Shown piece by piece: positions 39,923 through 49,586 of a stretch of 64,000 nt of DNA. The position numbers and the translations under genes are program-made. The notes beneath the pieces were generated by a model. It was not told the DNA's origin. It did no database searches and worked only from the letters and a program-made list of their open reading frames with translations. Location of the stretch: positions 44,622 through 108,621 of the forward strand of contig CAVWBQ010000018.1 in NCBI GenBank assembly GCA_963753225.1. The letters run 5' to 3'. Within the stretch, counting starts at the first letter, position 1. Every line of letters begins with the position of its first letter. The DNA comes from Palsa-504 sp963753225 (GTDB lineage Bacteria > Actinomycetota > Actinomycetes > Streptosporangiales > Streptosporangiaceae).

Positions 39923-42900
39923 ATGGACCGGGTGATGGTCGGCCGCGACGCCGAGTGCGCTGCCCTCGGCCGTGCCCTGACGGTGGCTCAGGGCCGCCGG
40001 CCGCCGGTCGTCCTGGTCTCCGGCGAGGGCGGTGCGGGGAAGACGACGCTGGTCGAGCACGTCCTCGCGCGCACAGGAACCTCGGTACTGTCCGGCCGGG
40101 CCGGCGAATGGGCCGGGGCCGCGTACGACGTCCTGGCCCGTGCGCTCCGGCCGGCGTTCAGGGATATGGCCGGGCCGGTACCGCCGGTTCTCGCCCAGAT
40201 TTTTCCCGAACGAGCTGCGCCGCCAGCCGATCCGGACCCGGCTGCCCTGGCGGCGGGGGTGTGCTCGGCGCTGGCCGGCCTGGCCGGCGGCGGATCGCTC
40301 GTGCTGTTCCTCGACGACTTGCAGTGGGCCGACCAGGCCACGCTCGGCCTGCTGCCGGCGCTGGCCGACGCCGCGGCCGGACTCCCGGTCACGCTGGTCG
40401 GCTGCTACCGCAGCGACGAGCTTCCGCGCGACCACCGCCTGCGCGCCGTCCGCGCCCAGTTGCGCCGGAGCCGCCAGCTCACCGAGATCGACGTCGGTCC
40501 GCTGGGCGATGAGGACGTGGTCCTGATGCTGACCCACCTGCTCGGCGGGAAGCCCGAGCCGGCCCTGGCCGCGGCGGTGGCCAGCCGGGCCGACGGGATC
40601 CCGTTCGCCGTGGAGGAACTGGCCCTGGCCCTGCGCGACGGCGCCCCGGGTGCGTCGGCCGGTGCCGCTGTGGTGCCCGACGGCATCCGGGAGGCGGTGC
40701 TCCTCCGGACGGCCCGCCTGTCCGGCGAGGAGCGGGCGCTGCTCGAAGCGGCCGCGGTGGCGGGCCAGGACTTCGATATCGACCAGGTCCTGGCCGTCTG
40801 CGGCCTGCCGGCCTGGCCGGACGGGTTCACCGGCGCCGGGCTGCTGGCCGAGACCCGCGACGGCCGGGCGGCTTTTCGCCATTCGCTCACCCGGGAGGCG
40901 GCCTACGCGGACATTCCCTGGTCACGGCGACGCGGTCTGCACCGGGAACTGGCCCGTACGCTGGCCGGCGCCGGCTCGGCGCCGGCGCTGATCGCCGTGC
41001 ATCTGCTGGCGGCCAGGGACTTCGAGCCGGCCCGCGGGGCTCTGATCGCGGCGGCGGACGCCCACTGCGCGGTGCACGCGTATCGCGACGCCGCCCGGGC
41101 CCTGCGCACGGCGCTGGAGCACTGGCCGGCGAGCGAAGAGGACGATGCCCGGCTGGCCGTCGTCGCCCGGCTGGCCAGGTGCGCGGAGATGTGCTCGGAT
41201 TACGCCGAGGCCGTCACCCTGCTCCGCGAGCTCGCCGACGAGCATGAGCGCCGTGGCGAGGCGGGCGCCCTGGCCGGGGTCCAGCGAAGGCTCGCGGTCG
41301 TGCACGAGCTGCGCGGGCAGTGGGAAGCGGCGCTGACCGCGCGGGAGGCGGCGGCCGTCGCGTTCTCGGTCGCGGGCCTGCGGGCCGAGGCGGCCATCGA
41401 CAGGCTGGCGGTGGCCGCTCACCTGCGGGCCGCGGGCAGTTATTCCGCCGCCCTGGGCACGCTCGTCTCGGCCAAGGCCGACGCCGAGAGCTCCGGGCGG
41501 ACGGACCTGCTGCTGCGGGCGGAGGGCCTGCGCGGCAACCTGCTGTCGCGGCTCGGGCAGTCGCGGGAGGGCATCGCGGCTGTCCGGGCGGCGCTGGACC
41601 AGGCCCTCGAGGGCTCGCTGTCCGACACCGCCGCGGACCTGCAGCAGCGCCTGGCCGATTCGCTCGAGCACGCCGGTCACTACCGGGCCGCGACCGCCGT
41701 CTACGCCGCCGCCTATCAGTTCTGCGAGACGCACGGAGCCGACGCCGTCGGCCAGCTGTGCCGTGCCTGCGCCACCGTGGTGCTGTTCACCCGCGGCGAA
41801 TGGGACCGCACCGCCGCCGTGTGCGAGGACGTGCTCGCGTCCCCCGCGGTACCGCATGCCCGGGGGGCGGCCGCCGGCATGCTCGGCCTGGTGCACGCGA
41901 TGCGCGGCGCGCCGCGGCGGGCCCGTCCGCACCTGCTGGAGAGTCACCTCATCGCCACCCGGATCGAGCTCGTGCCGATGGAACTGTTCTCGTCCTGGGG
42001 GCTGTGCGTGCTGGAGAGTTCCGCGGGGTCGTGTGCCGAGGCCGCCGACCGGGCCCGGCGGGTGCTGACCCGGCTGGCCCGGACACAGGAACGCCATTTC
42101 AGCGTGCAGATCCTGCAGTGGATGGCCGCCTTCTTCGCCGAGCAGGGGATGGCCGCCGACGTCCGCGCGTGCGCGGCCGCGCTGGCCGGGATGGCCGAGA
42201 CCACCGGCCAGCCCGAGGCGATCGCCGCGCTTGCCCACGCGCGGGGCGAGACCCTGCTGGCCGATGAGCCGGAGACGGCGCTGCGTGAGCTGCGCGGCGC
42301 GGCGGAGAAGTTCCGGGCACTCGACCTGCCGTACGCCACGGCTCAGGCCCAGCGCCGAGCGGCCGAGGCGGCGGCGCGGACCGGAGACAAGGCCGCGGCG
42401 CTGGAACTGCTGCACGCGGCCCACGACACCGCCGGCCGCCTGGGTGCGCACCTCCTGCGGGCCGCGTGTGCCAACGCGCTCGGTGACCTCGGCGACAAGC
42501 CCAGGGCGCCCGCGGCCGGCCGCCGTGCCCGCGGGACCCGCGCGGCGGGCGGCCTGACCGGCCGCGAGCTGGAGATCATGCTGCTCGTCGCCCGGGGCAA
42601 TACCAGCCGGCAGATCGGCGAGGCGTTGTTCATCAGCCCGCGCACGGTCGAGATGCACGTCCAGGGCAGCCTGCTCAAGCTCGGCTGCCGCACCCGGGCC
42701 GGGGCCGTGCGGCGGCTCGCCGAGCTGGGCACGCTGCCGCCCGGCTTATCCCGCCGGTACCGGGTTGGCCGCGGACCCTTCCGTACTCAGCAGCACGACC
42801 GTGGCGCCGGGGTCGAGCGCCAGCTCGGCCCGCCGCGCCTGCGCGCCCTCGCCGGCCAGCGCGGCCCGGACCCCGGCCAGCGAAGCCCCGCCGCACGGGC

Positions 42901-43069
42901 CGGCCGGTATCGCGTAACCCGCCAGGTCGCGAGCTGCCGTGGCGGCCCCGGCGTTGGTCACCGCGACCGCCGCGTCCAGGCCGTCGCGCAGGTAGGGCCA
43001 GGCCAGCCAGGAGGGAGTGCCGCAGTTGAGCCCGGACATGATGGTCTCGCTGGTCGCGATGGTGCCTAG
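39923..43069 (+). CDS. LAL-type LuxR-family regulator with AAA ATPase domain
   Basis: About 1048 aa from ATG 39923 (ATG 39935 possible). Domains: STAND-type ATPase with Walker A GEGGAGKT (34-41) and Walker B LVLFLDDLQW, long TPR-like helical region (about 330-850), and a LuxR helix-turn-helix near 875-935 (LTGRELEIMLLVARGNTSRQIGEALFISPRTVEMHVQGSLLKLG). The family normally ends soon after this. Here the frame stays open for about 108 further residues, wholly antisense to the ammonia-lyase gene, so the tail is probably not conserved. Confidence 0.9.
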   Translation: MDRVMVGRDAECAALGRALTVAQGRRPPVVLVSGEGGAGKTTLVEHVLARTGTSVLSGRAGEWAGAAYDVLARALRPAFRDMAGPVPPVLAQIFPERAAPPADPDPAALAAGVCSALAGLAGGGSLVLFLDDLQWADQATLGLLPALADAAAGLPVTLVGCYRSDELPRDHRLRAVRAQLRRSRQLTEIDVGPLGDEDVVLMLTHLLGGKPEPALAAAVASRADGIPFAVEELALALRDGAPGASAGAAVVPDGIREAVLLRTARLSGEERALLEAAAVAGQDFDIDQVLAVCGLPAWPDGFTGAGLLAETRDGRAAFRHSLTREAAYADIPWSRRRGLHRELARTLAGAGSAPALIAVHLLAARDFEPARGALIAAADAHCAVHAYRDAARALRTALEHWPASEEDDARLAVVARLARCAEMCSDYAEAVTLLRELADEHERRGEAGALAGVQRRLAVVHELRGQWEAALTAREAAAVAFSVAGLRAEAAIDRLAVAAHLRAAGSYSAALGTLVSAKADAESSGRTDLLLRAEGLRGNLLSRLGQSREGIAAVRAALDQALEGSLSDTAADLQQRLADSLEHAGHYRAATAVYAAAYQFCETHGADAVGQLCRACATVVLFTRGEWDRTAAVCEDVLASPAVPHARGAAAGMLGLVHAMRGAPRRARPHLLESHLIATRIELVPMELFSSWGLCVLESSAGSCAEAADRARRVLTRLARTQERHFSVQILQWMAAFFAEQGMAADVRACAAALAGMAETTGQPEAIAALAHARGETLLADEPETALRELRGAAEKFRALDLPYATAQAQRRAAEAAARTGDKAAALELLHAAHDTAGRLGAHLLRAACANALGDLGDKPRAPAAGRRARGTRAAGGLTGRELEIMLLVARGNTSRQIGEALFISPRTVEMHVQGSLLKLGCRTRAGAVRRLAELGTLPPGLSRRYRVGRGPFRTQQHDRGAGVERQLGPPRLRALAGQRGPDPGQRSPAARAGRYRVTRQVASCRGGPGVGHRDRRVQAVAQVGPGQPGGSAAVEPGHDGLAGRDGA

Positions 43070-43852
43070 CTCGCCGCGGGCCAGGCTGGCCAGGACGCAG
43101 GCGGCGGAGCCGGGTTCGACCGTCAGCAGGGACGTCGCATCAGAGCGGGCCCGGCTCCGGTAGTGGGTGATGCCGGCCTGCGCCAGCGACCCGACACCCG
43201 CGGGGATCGCTACCAGGCCGGGACTTGCCGCCCCGGCGTCCGCGAGCTGCTGGTCGACCTCGGCGAACAGGGTCGAGTAGCCGTCGACGATCCAGCCGGG
43301 GACCTCCTCGTAACCGGGCCAGCCGGCGTCCTGCACGAGTTCGGCACCCGGTTCGCCGGCCGCCTTGGCGGCGAGCCGGACCGCATCGTCATAGCTTCCG
43401 GTGATCTCGGTGACCTGCGCTCCCTCCACGGCGATGGCCGCGACCGCGGTGGGGTGCACGCCGCTGGGCACGAACACGTGCGCCCGCTGCCCCAGGAGCC
43501 TGGCCATCCAGGCCAGCGCCCGCCCGTGGTTGCCGTCGGAGGCGGCCACCAGCGTCAGCGGTCCGGCGGCGCGCCGCCGGGCCAGCACCCGGTGAACCGC
43601 CCAGGAAGCGCCGAGCACCTTGAAAGCCGCCAGGCCCATCCGGGCCGACTCGTCCTTCACGAACACCCGTCCGACGCCCAGTTCGGCCGCGAAGGCCGGT
43701 ACCTCGGTCAGCGGGGTGGGCGCGTAGCCGGGCAACCGGGCGTGAAAGGCCCTTGCCCCGGCGGCGGGAGCGGGAGCGCAGGTCCAGGCCCGGGCGGCCG
43801 GCCGCGCGAACCAGGGCGGGCAGCCCGGGGGCAGCTCAGCGGGAGTGATCAT
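42746..43852 (-). CDS. Diaminopropionate ammonia-lyase-like PLP enzyme
   Basis: A 368-aa fold-type II PLP enzyme close to 2,3-diaminopropionate ammonia-lyase. VFVKDESARMGLAAFKVLGASWAV carries the Schiff-base Lys; VAASDGNHGRALAWMARLLG, GIPAGVGSLAQAG and the C-terminal STEGSAAN match the family. It would release ammonia and pyruvate from diaminopropionate or serine/threonine. The length is slightly short of the usual about 400. Convergent with the LAL regulator, overlapping its long tail by 324 bp. Confidence 0.85.
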   Translation of the reverse strand: MITPAELPPGCPPWFARPAARAWTCAPAPAAGARAFHARLPGYAPTPLTEVPAFAAELGVGRVFVKDESARMGLAAFKVLGASWAVHRVLARRRAAGPLTLVAASDGNHGRALAWMARLLGQRAHVFVPSGVHPTAVAAIAVEGAQVTEITGSYDDAVRLAAKAAGEPGAELVQDAGWPGYEEVPGWIVDGYSTLFAEVDQQLADAGAASPGLVAIPAGVGSLAQAGITHYRSRARSDATSLLTVEPGSAACVLASLARGELGTIATSETIMSGLNCGTPSWLAWPYLRDGLDAAVAVTNAGAATAARDLAGYAIPAGPCGGASLAGVRAALAGEGAQARRAELALDPGATVVLLSTEGSAANPVPAG

Positions 43853-43913
43853 CCCCCCACCATGCCGTCCCGGCGGCCGTGCCGGCTAGATGATCTTGCC
43901 GGTCGCGTCCCGG

Positions 43914-43930
43914 GTGTCTCCCTTCGACAC
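43914..43930. promoter_or_regulatory. Palindrome upstream of the aldehyde dehydrogenase gene
   Basis: GTGTC (43914-43918), 7-nt spacer, GACAC (43926-43930) lies about 70 bp upstream of the ATG and could be an operator. Its regulator is unknown. Confidence 0.3.
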
Positions 43931-44000
43931 ACCCCCTTGTGCTGGTCCGAGCCTTGTTGTCTCATTGTGACTACCAAAGTGAAGGAGATGAGGTACTTCA

Positions 44001-45488
<1,488 letters not shown>

Positions 45489-45498
45489 GGACCGGCGG

Positions 45499-45529
45499 GA
45501 GCGGGGGCCGACTGTGTCGGCCCCCGCTC
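45499..45529. terminator. Perfect 14-bp hairpin terminator after the aldehyde dehydrogenase gene
   Basis: GAGCGGGGGCCGAC (45499-45512), loop TGT, GTCGGCCCCCGCTC (45516-45529) pairs without mismatch 10 nt after the stop codon. Confidence 0.85.
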
Positions 45530-45594
45530 TCGTTCTGGCCCTGCATCGTGCGGATCGCCATCCTCCGGCTCCACCTGGTCCTCACGCCGACTGA

Positions 45595-45608
45595 CGCCGC
45601 ATACGGCG
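45595..45608. promoter_or_regulatory. Small palindrome upstream of the XRE regulator
   Basis: CGCCG (45595-45599), CATA, CGGCG (45604-45608); possible operator for the downstream XRE gene. Confidence 0.25.
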
Positions 45609-45641
45609 CGTGTTGCATGGTCGATGTGACGCCCCATATGG

Positions 45642-45655
45642 TTGGCACATGCCAA
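45642..45655. promoter_or_regulatory. TTGGCA-CA-TGCCAA palindrome upstream of the XRE regulator
   Basis: Six-bp arms around a 2-nt centre, about 100 bp before the GTG start. It is a good candidate for autoregulation by the XRE protein or for another repressor. Confidence 0.4.
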
Positions 45656-45756
45656 TGGCCAGGACCTCTGGCCGGGCAAGCACCGTCGGCGCACCCTGGG
45701 GAATCGCACCCGGGGTTCGTTGGTGTTGCCTGAGTTCTCGACGAGGACCAACTGCC

Positions 45757-46611
45757 GTGACCGGAAGGAACCCCGTAGCGCGTCAGCGCGAACTTGGTAC
45801 GCGTCTGCGCGGGCTTCGTAACGAAAAAGGCATGACCGTAGAGGAAGTCGCGGCCCGGTTGCTTTGCTCCATCACCAAGATCAGCCGCCTGGAGACCGCT
45901 GTACGTCGTCCTAGCCTTCGGGACGTGCGTGACCTGTGCGCACTGTACGAAGTCGACGAGTCCACTTCTGCTGAGCTCATGAGCCTTGCGCGTGAGGCTC
46001 GTGAGCCAGGCTGGTGGACAAAATACGACGATCTTGATCTGGATCCTTTTATAGGACTGGAACAGGAAGCTGCGATTATCACCTGTTACTCTATGAGCTA
46101 CGTGCCAGGTCTGTTGCAAACAGAAGAATATGCTCAGGGTATCATTCAGACCGTTGCGCCAAAAATGGACTTGCGCGTAGTTCATCAGCGCACCGAGGTT
46201 CGGATGCGTCGCCAGAAATTGCTGGAAAGGGACAATCCGCCGTGTTTTAACGTGCTGCTTGATGAGGTGGTCTTGCATCGCGGTGTTGGCGGGCCGGCAA
46301 TAATGGCTGCGCAGCTCGAAAGGGTCCTGAAGGCCGGAAGATCTGGCAAGATGGCTGTTCAGGTAATTCCCTTCTCGGCCGGCGCATATACGGCTATGGA
46401 CGGATGCTTCATTCTTCTGGCGTTCCGTGACGATTCAGAACTGTGGCCAGTTGTCTTTGTCGAAGGTTTGTCCGGTAATCAATACCTGGAACGCAGGGAC
46501 GATATCGCTCGCTACCGCGAGACAATCGATTACCTGCAGGCTCGCGCATTGGACCAAAATGATTCGGCGAAGCTCATCGCCGATGTGCGAGACTCTTATC
46601 TCAGGCAGTAG
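45757..46611 (+). CDS. XRE-family regulator with DUF5753 domain
   Basis: A 284-aa protein from GTG 45757 after GAGGA. N-terminal helix-turn-helix (about 15-70, LGTRLRGLRNEKGMTVEEVAARLLCSITKISRLE) and a DUF5753 domain (about 95-280: YSMSYVPGLLQTEEYAQGII, FNVLLDEVVLHRGVGG, VQVIPFSAGAYTAMDGCFILLAF). Such genes are regularly paired with a small DUF397 gene in actinomycetes, as here. The DNA is less GC-rich than the rest. Confidence 0.92.
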   Translation: MTGRNPVARQRELGTRLRGLRNEKGMTVEEVAARLLCSITKISRLETAVRRPSLRDVRDLCALYEVDESTSAELMSLAREAREPGWWTKYDDLDLDPFIGLEQEAAIITCYSMSYVPGLLQTEEYAQGIIQTVAPKMDLRVVHQRTEVRMRRQKLLERDNPPCFNVLLDEVVLHRGVGGPAIMAAQLERVLKAGRSGKMAVQVIPFSAGAYTAMDGCFILLAFRDDSELWPVVFVEGLSGNQYLERRDDIARYRETIDYLQARALDQNDSAKLIADVRDSYLRQ

Positions 46612-46652
46612 TCACCCTCACCCCGAAATCAGCTAAGTGAAAGGATGCTCTT

Positions 46653-46865
46653 GTGTCGACACGCGTGTCGGGTGCCGGTGATCTCGTGTGGTACGTGTCA
46701 CGTACCTGCGAAACCGGTGCGTGCATTAAGGTGGCGCGCGAAGGCGGCGTTGTCATTATAGGCAGCACAAATGCACCTGATGGCCCGTTCAGTGAATTTA
46801 CGGTCGAAGAATGGCGCCAATTTCTCGCGGGCGCCAAGCTCGGCACTTTTGACGAAATTGCTTGA
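46653..46865 (+). CDS. DUF397 protein paired with the XRE regulator
   Basis: A 70-aa DUF397 protein: LVWYVSRTCETGACIKVAREGGVVIIGSTNAPDGPFSEFTVEEWRQFLAGAKLGTFDEI shows the family features (GACIxVA, W-Q-F-F-x-G-x-K-x-G-x-F-D). GTG 46653 follows GAAAGGA. DUF397 proteins pair with XRE/DUF5753 regulators, probably as antitoxin-like or anti-regulator partners; the exact mechanism is not settled. 41 nt downstream of the regulator. Confidence 0.9.
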   Translation: MSTRVSGAGDLVWYVSRTCETGACIKVAREGGVVIIGSTNAPDGPFSEFTVEEWRQFLAGAKLGTFDEIA

Positions 46866-46912
46866 CCTCCTGTCTAGTGCCCGTCACGTAAGGGGCAGTG
46901 AGGACTACCTAA

Positions 46913-47103
46913 GAGCGCGTCCTGAAATAACCCGTCGCTTCGGGATTTCTGGCGCGCTGATGTCGTAACAGCTGGGTCGATGTGCCGTTGGTCCGGTTAG
47001 AACAGGACCAACGGCACATCGACCCAGAACCGCCGACCCGTATCGCCGCCGCGGCTGCTACCCCACCCGAAATCAGGCCAGCGTGTTAATAACTGACGCG
47101 CTC
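46913..47103. mobile_element. MITE-like element with terminal inverted repeats and TAA target duplication
   Basis: A 191-bp element ends in GAGCGCGTC (46913-46921) and its inverse GACGCGCTC (47095-47103); the next 13 bases of the ends match at 8 positions. TAA flanks both sides (46910-46912 and 47104-47106), a possible 3-bp target duplication as in IS5/IS427-type insertions. No transposase frame is present, so it would be non-autonomous. Confidence 0.7.
46972..47027. repeat. Perfect 23-bp hairpin inside the MITE-like element
   Basis: Two perfectly complementary 23-bp arms (46972-46994 and 47005-47027) flank a 10-nt loop. It could act as a bidirectional terminator for the DUF397 unit or be a structural core of the element. 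Confidence 0.85.
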
Positions 47104-47226
47104 TAACCATTTGCGTTGTCACACCACTCACATTGGACTACTCACTACGCACGCGTCACGTGTCGACCTCGAAAGATTGACACGAGCGGAATATCCGTAT
47201 TTCGTCAGAAGGTATTTCGCTCTCTA

Positions 47227-47448
47227 ATGACGTTTGGGGTAGGAGTGAGCGGTCAATCGGCCAGCGAACCGATCTGGCGTAGTGCCGGGCGATGCGAGAG
47301 TGGTGCATGTATCGAGATCGGAACTCTCGGGGCGTCTATCCTGGTCCGCAATTCCGCAGATCCGGATGGTAGGCGCCTCACGATGAACCATGCCATGTGG
47401 CAGAAGTTCGTCGCCAGGGTAAAAAGCGGTGCCTATGACGGCCTCTGA
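47227..47448 (+). CDS. Orphan DUF397 protein
   Basis: A DUF397 protein of about 73 aa: EPIWRSAGRCESGACIEIGTLGASILVRNSADPDGRRLTMNHAMWQKFVARVKSGAYD. The start is uncertain: ATG 47227 is used, GTG 47245 has a closer purine-rich site, and the frame stays open from 47116. Unlike the other copy it has no XRE gene directly upstream; a MITE-like insert separates it from the pair. It may have lost its partner or be a duplicate. Confidence 0.75.
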   Translation: MTFGVGVSGQSASEPIWRSAGRCESGACIEIGTLGASILVRNSADPDGRRLTMNHAMWQKFVARVKSGAYDGL

Positions 47449-47466
47449 CCTGCCAGGTCAGAGGCC
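47440..47466. terminator. 12-bp hairpin terminator overlapping the DUF397 stop
   Basis: GGCCTCTGACCT, loop GCC, AGGTCAGAGGCC, followed by TCTTTAA. The stop codon (47446-47448) lies inside the left arm. Confidence 0.8.
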
Positions 47467-47582
47467 TCTTTAACCGGTGGCCCATCGGATGACGCGTCGG
47501 CGACAGCGGACCGCGGCGCGTCGCACGAGGTGGTAACCCCTTGGCATCTCAGTTGCGACAGACCCAATGCGCGGGCGGTACC

Positions 47583-48677
47583 TTACATCGCCTGTGTGCC
47601 GTTGTGGGGGTAGACCTCTAGGTCGGTGGCCTTGACGGTGAGCCACACCTGGCTGCCGGGGTCGAGTGACAGTTCCGCCACCGCGGCGGGCGTGACGTCG
47701 GCCAGGGCGGGCGGCTGGCCGTCGAGGTCGAGCCGGATGCGGTCGGCGAGCAGGGTGAGCCCGGTGATCTTCGCCTGCCAGGTGTTGCGGGCGCTGCTTG
47801 GCTGCGGCGGCTGGGTGCTGACCACGATGGCCGAAGGGCGCACCGCGACCAGCACGTCACCGTGCTGGCCGTGGTCCGGGATCACGAAGCTCCCGCCTGC
47901 GGTGAGCGTCACCCCGGCACCGTCGGCCCGGCCCGGGTACAGGTTCAGGCCGACCAGCTTGGCCACGTACTCGGTGCCGGGCTGGCGGGCGATCAGCGCC
48001 GGGGTGCCCTCCTGCACGATGCGGCCGCCTTCGAGGACGACGACCTGGTCGGCCAGCACGAGCGCCTCGATCGGGTCGTGGGTGACCAGCAGGCAGGGCC
48101 CGGCGAAGTCGGCCAGGTGCCGCTTGAGCTCGGCCTGGACGTCGAGGCGAGTGCCGGCGTCGAGGGCCGACAGCGGTTCGTCCAGCAGCAGCAGGGCCGG
48201 CTGGCCGGCCAGCGCCCGGGCCAGGGCCACCCGCTGCGCCTGCCCGCCGGACAGCTGGCTGGGCTTGCGGCCGGCGAGGTCGGTCAGCCTGAGCCGGTCG
48301 AGCCAGTAGCCGGCGGCCGACCTGGCCGCCTGTTTCCCCAGGCCCCGGGCCCGGGGTGAGAACGCCACGTTCTCCGCCACGCTCATGTGCGGGAAAAGCC
48401 GGTAGTTCTGGAAGACGAAACCGATCGGACGTCCCGAGGCCTCGACGAAGGTGCCCTGGTCCGCGTCGTCGAACAGCTGCCCGGCGAGCGTGATGCGGCC
48501 GGCCGAGAGCGGGGTGAGCCCGGCCACCGCGCTGAGCAGCGTGGACTTGCCGGCTCCGTTCGGCCCGAGCAGGCCGAGGACCTGACCGGGTGCCGCGGCG
48601 AGGCTGACCTCGAGCGTGAAGCTGCCGCGCCTGACCTCGGCGTCGACGACCAGGCCGCCGCTGTCCGGCTGCGTCAT
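47583..48677 (-). CDS. modC: Molybdate ABC transporter ATP-binding protein
   Basis: A 364-aa ABC ATPase with TOBE domain. Walker A GPNGAGKS (38-45), signature LSGGQAQRVALARAL, Walker B LLLLDEPLSALD, H-loop LVTHDP. The C-terminal about 100 residues form the TOBE regulatory part that binds oxyanions in ModC. It is last in the modA-modB-modC order on the minus strand, separated from modB by a 20-bp tandem repeat. Confidence 0.93.
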   Translation of the reverse strand: MTQPDSGGLVVDAEVRRGSFTLEVSLAAAPGQVLGLLGPNGAGKSTLLSAVAGLTPLSAGRITLAGQLFDDADQGTFVEASGRPIGFVFQNYRLFPHMSVAENVAFSPRARGLGKQAARSAAGYWLDRLRLTDLAGRKPSQLSGGQAQRVALARALAGQPALLLLDEPLSALDAGTRLDVQAELKRHLADFAGPCLLVTHDPIEALVLADQVVVLEGGRIVQEGTPALIARQPGTEYVAKLVGLNLYPGRADGAGVTLTAGGSFVIPDHGQHGDVLVAVRPSAIVVSTQPPQPSSARNTWQAKITGLTLLADRIRLDLDGQPPALADVTPAAVAELSLDPGSQVWLTVKATDLEVYPHNGTQAM

Positions 48678-48680
48678 GGG

Positions 48681-48720
48681 GACCCGTGGTTCATAGGGGT
48701 GACCCGTGGTTCATAGGGGT
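48681..48720. repeat. 20-bp tandem duplication spanning the modB stop codon
   Basis: Two exact copies of GACCCGTGGTTCATAGGGGT (48681-48700 and 48701-48720). The second contains the modB stop codon (48711-48713). The duplication fills the modB-modC gap. Confidence 0.92.
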
Positions 48721-49565
48721 GAGCCGCGCAGCCACCGATCGCGCAGGGAGACCAGCACCGCGATGGAAACTACCAGCAGCACGAGGCTGAGCGCGATCGC
48801 CGCGTCGGGGTCGTTCTCCAGCGCGTAGTACACGGCGATCGGCATCGTCTCTGTCTGGCCGGGGAAACTGCCGGCGAACGTGATCGTGGCCCCGAACTCG
48901 CCCAGGGCGCGTGCCCAGCACAATACCGCGCCCGCCCCGAGGGACGGAGCGATCATGGGCACGGTGATCCGGCGGAATACCGTCATCCGCCTCGCGCCCA
49001 GCGTGGCCGCCGCCTCCTCGAAGCCCTGGTCGGCGGACCGGAATGCCCCCTCGACGGTGATGATCAGGAACGGCATGGCGACGAAGGTCTCGGCCATGAC
49101 CACGGCCAGCGGCGTGAACGGGATCGTCAGCCCGAACCACTCGTCCAGGTAGCGGCCGACGAACCCGGTCCGGCTGAACGCCAGCAGCAGCGCGACCCCG
49201 CCGACCACGGGCGGGAGCACGAGCGGCAGGGTCACCAGGGCGCGGAGCAGGCGCTGGCCCGGGAAGCTGCTCCGGGCCAGCACCCACGCCAGGGGGACCC
49301 CGATGACCACGGAGATCGCCGTGCTCACGGTCGCGGTCCACAGCGAGAGGGTGAGGGCCTGAGTCGCGTCGGATCCGCTCAGGGCCGCCCCGAGCTTGCC
49401 CCAGGGAGCCCGGATCAGCAACCCGGCCAGGGGCAGGAGCAGGAACAAGATCGCGATCAGTGCCGGCACCAGCAAGGGCGCCGGCACTGACCGGGACGCG
49501 CCGCCCCGCGCGGCCCGCCTGGCTCGTTCGCGGGACGTCAGGTGCGACGGCGCGCTGCGGATCAC
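48711..49565 (-). CDS. modB: Molybdate ABC transporter permease
   Basis: A 284-aa permease with six or so TM helices and the binding-protein-dependent transport motif EEAAATLGARRMTVFRRITVPMIAPSLGAG, which contacts the ATPase. A basic N-terminus of about 25 residues precedes the first helix. It is encoded between modA and modC, so the import system is complete: periplasmic lipoprotein, permease and ATPase. Confidence 0.93.
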   Translation of the reverse strand: MIRSAPSHLTSRERARRAARGGASRSVPAPLLVPALIAILFLLLPLAGLLIRAPWGKLGAALSGSDATQALTLSLWTATVSTAISVVIGVPLAWVLARSSFPGQRLLRALVTLPLVLPPVVGGVALLLAFSRTGFVGRYLDEWFGLTIPFTPLAVVMAETFVAMPFLIITVEGAFRSADQGFEEAAATLGARRMTVFRRITVPMIAPSLGAGAVLCWARALGEFGATITFAGSFPGQTETMPIAVYYALENDPDAAIALSLVLLVVSIAVLVSLRDRWLRGSPL

Positions 49566-49586
49566 CGTGGCAGCTCCAGTACTAGG

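Noticed and set aside
47541..47556. Sigma-54-like -24/-12 element (TTGGCATCTCAGTTGC, GG-N10-GC spacing)
   Set aside because: Actinomycetes generally lack sigma-54, and no plus-strand gene lies downstream.
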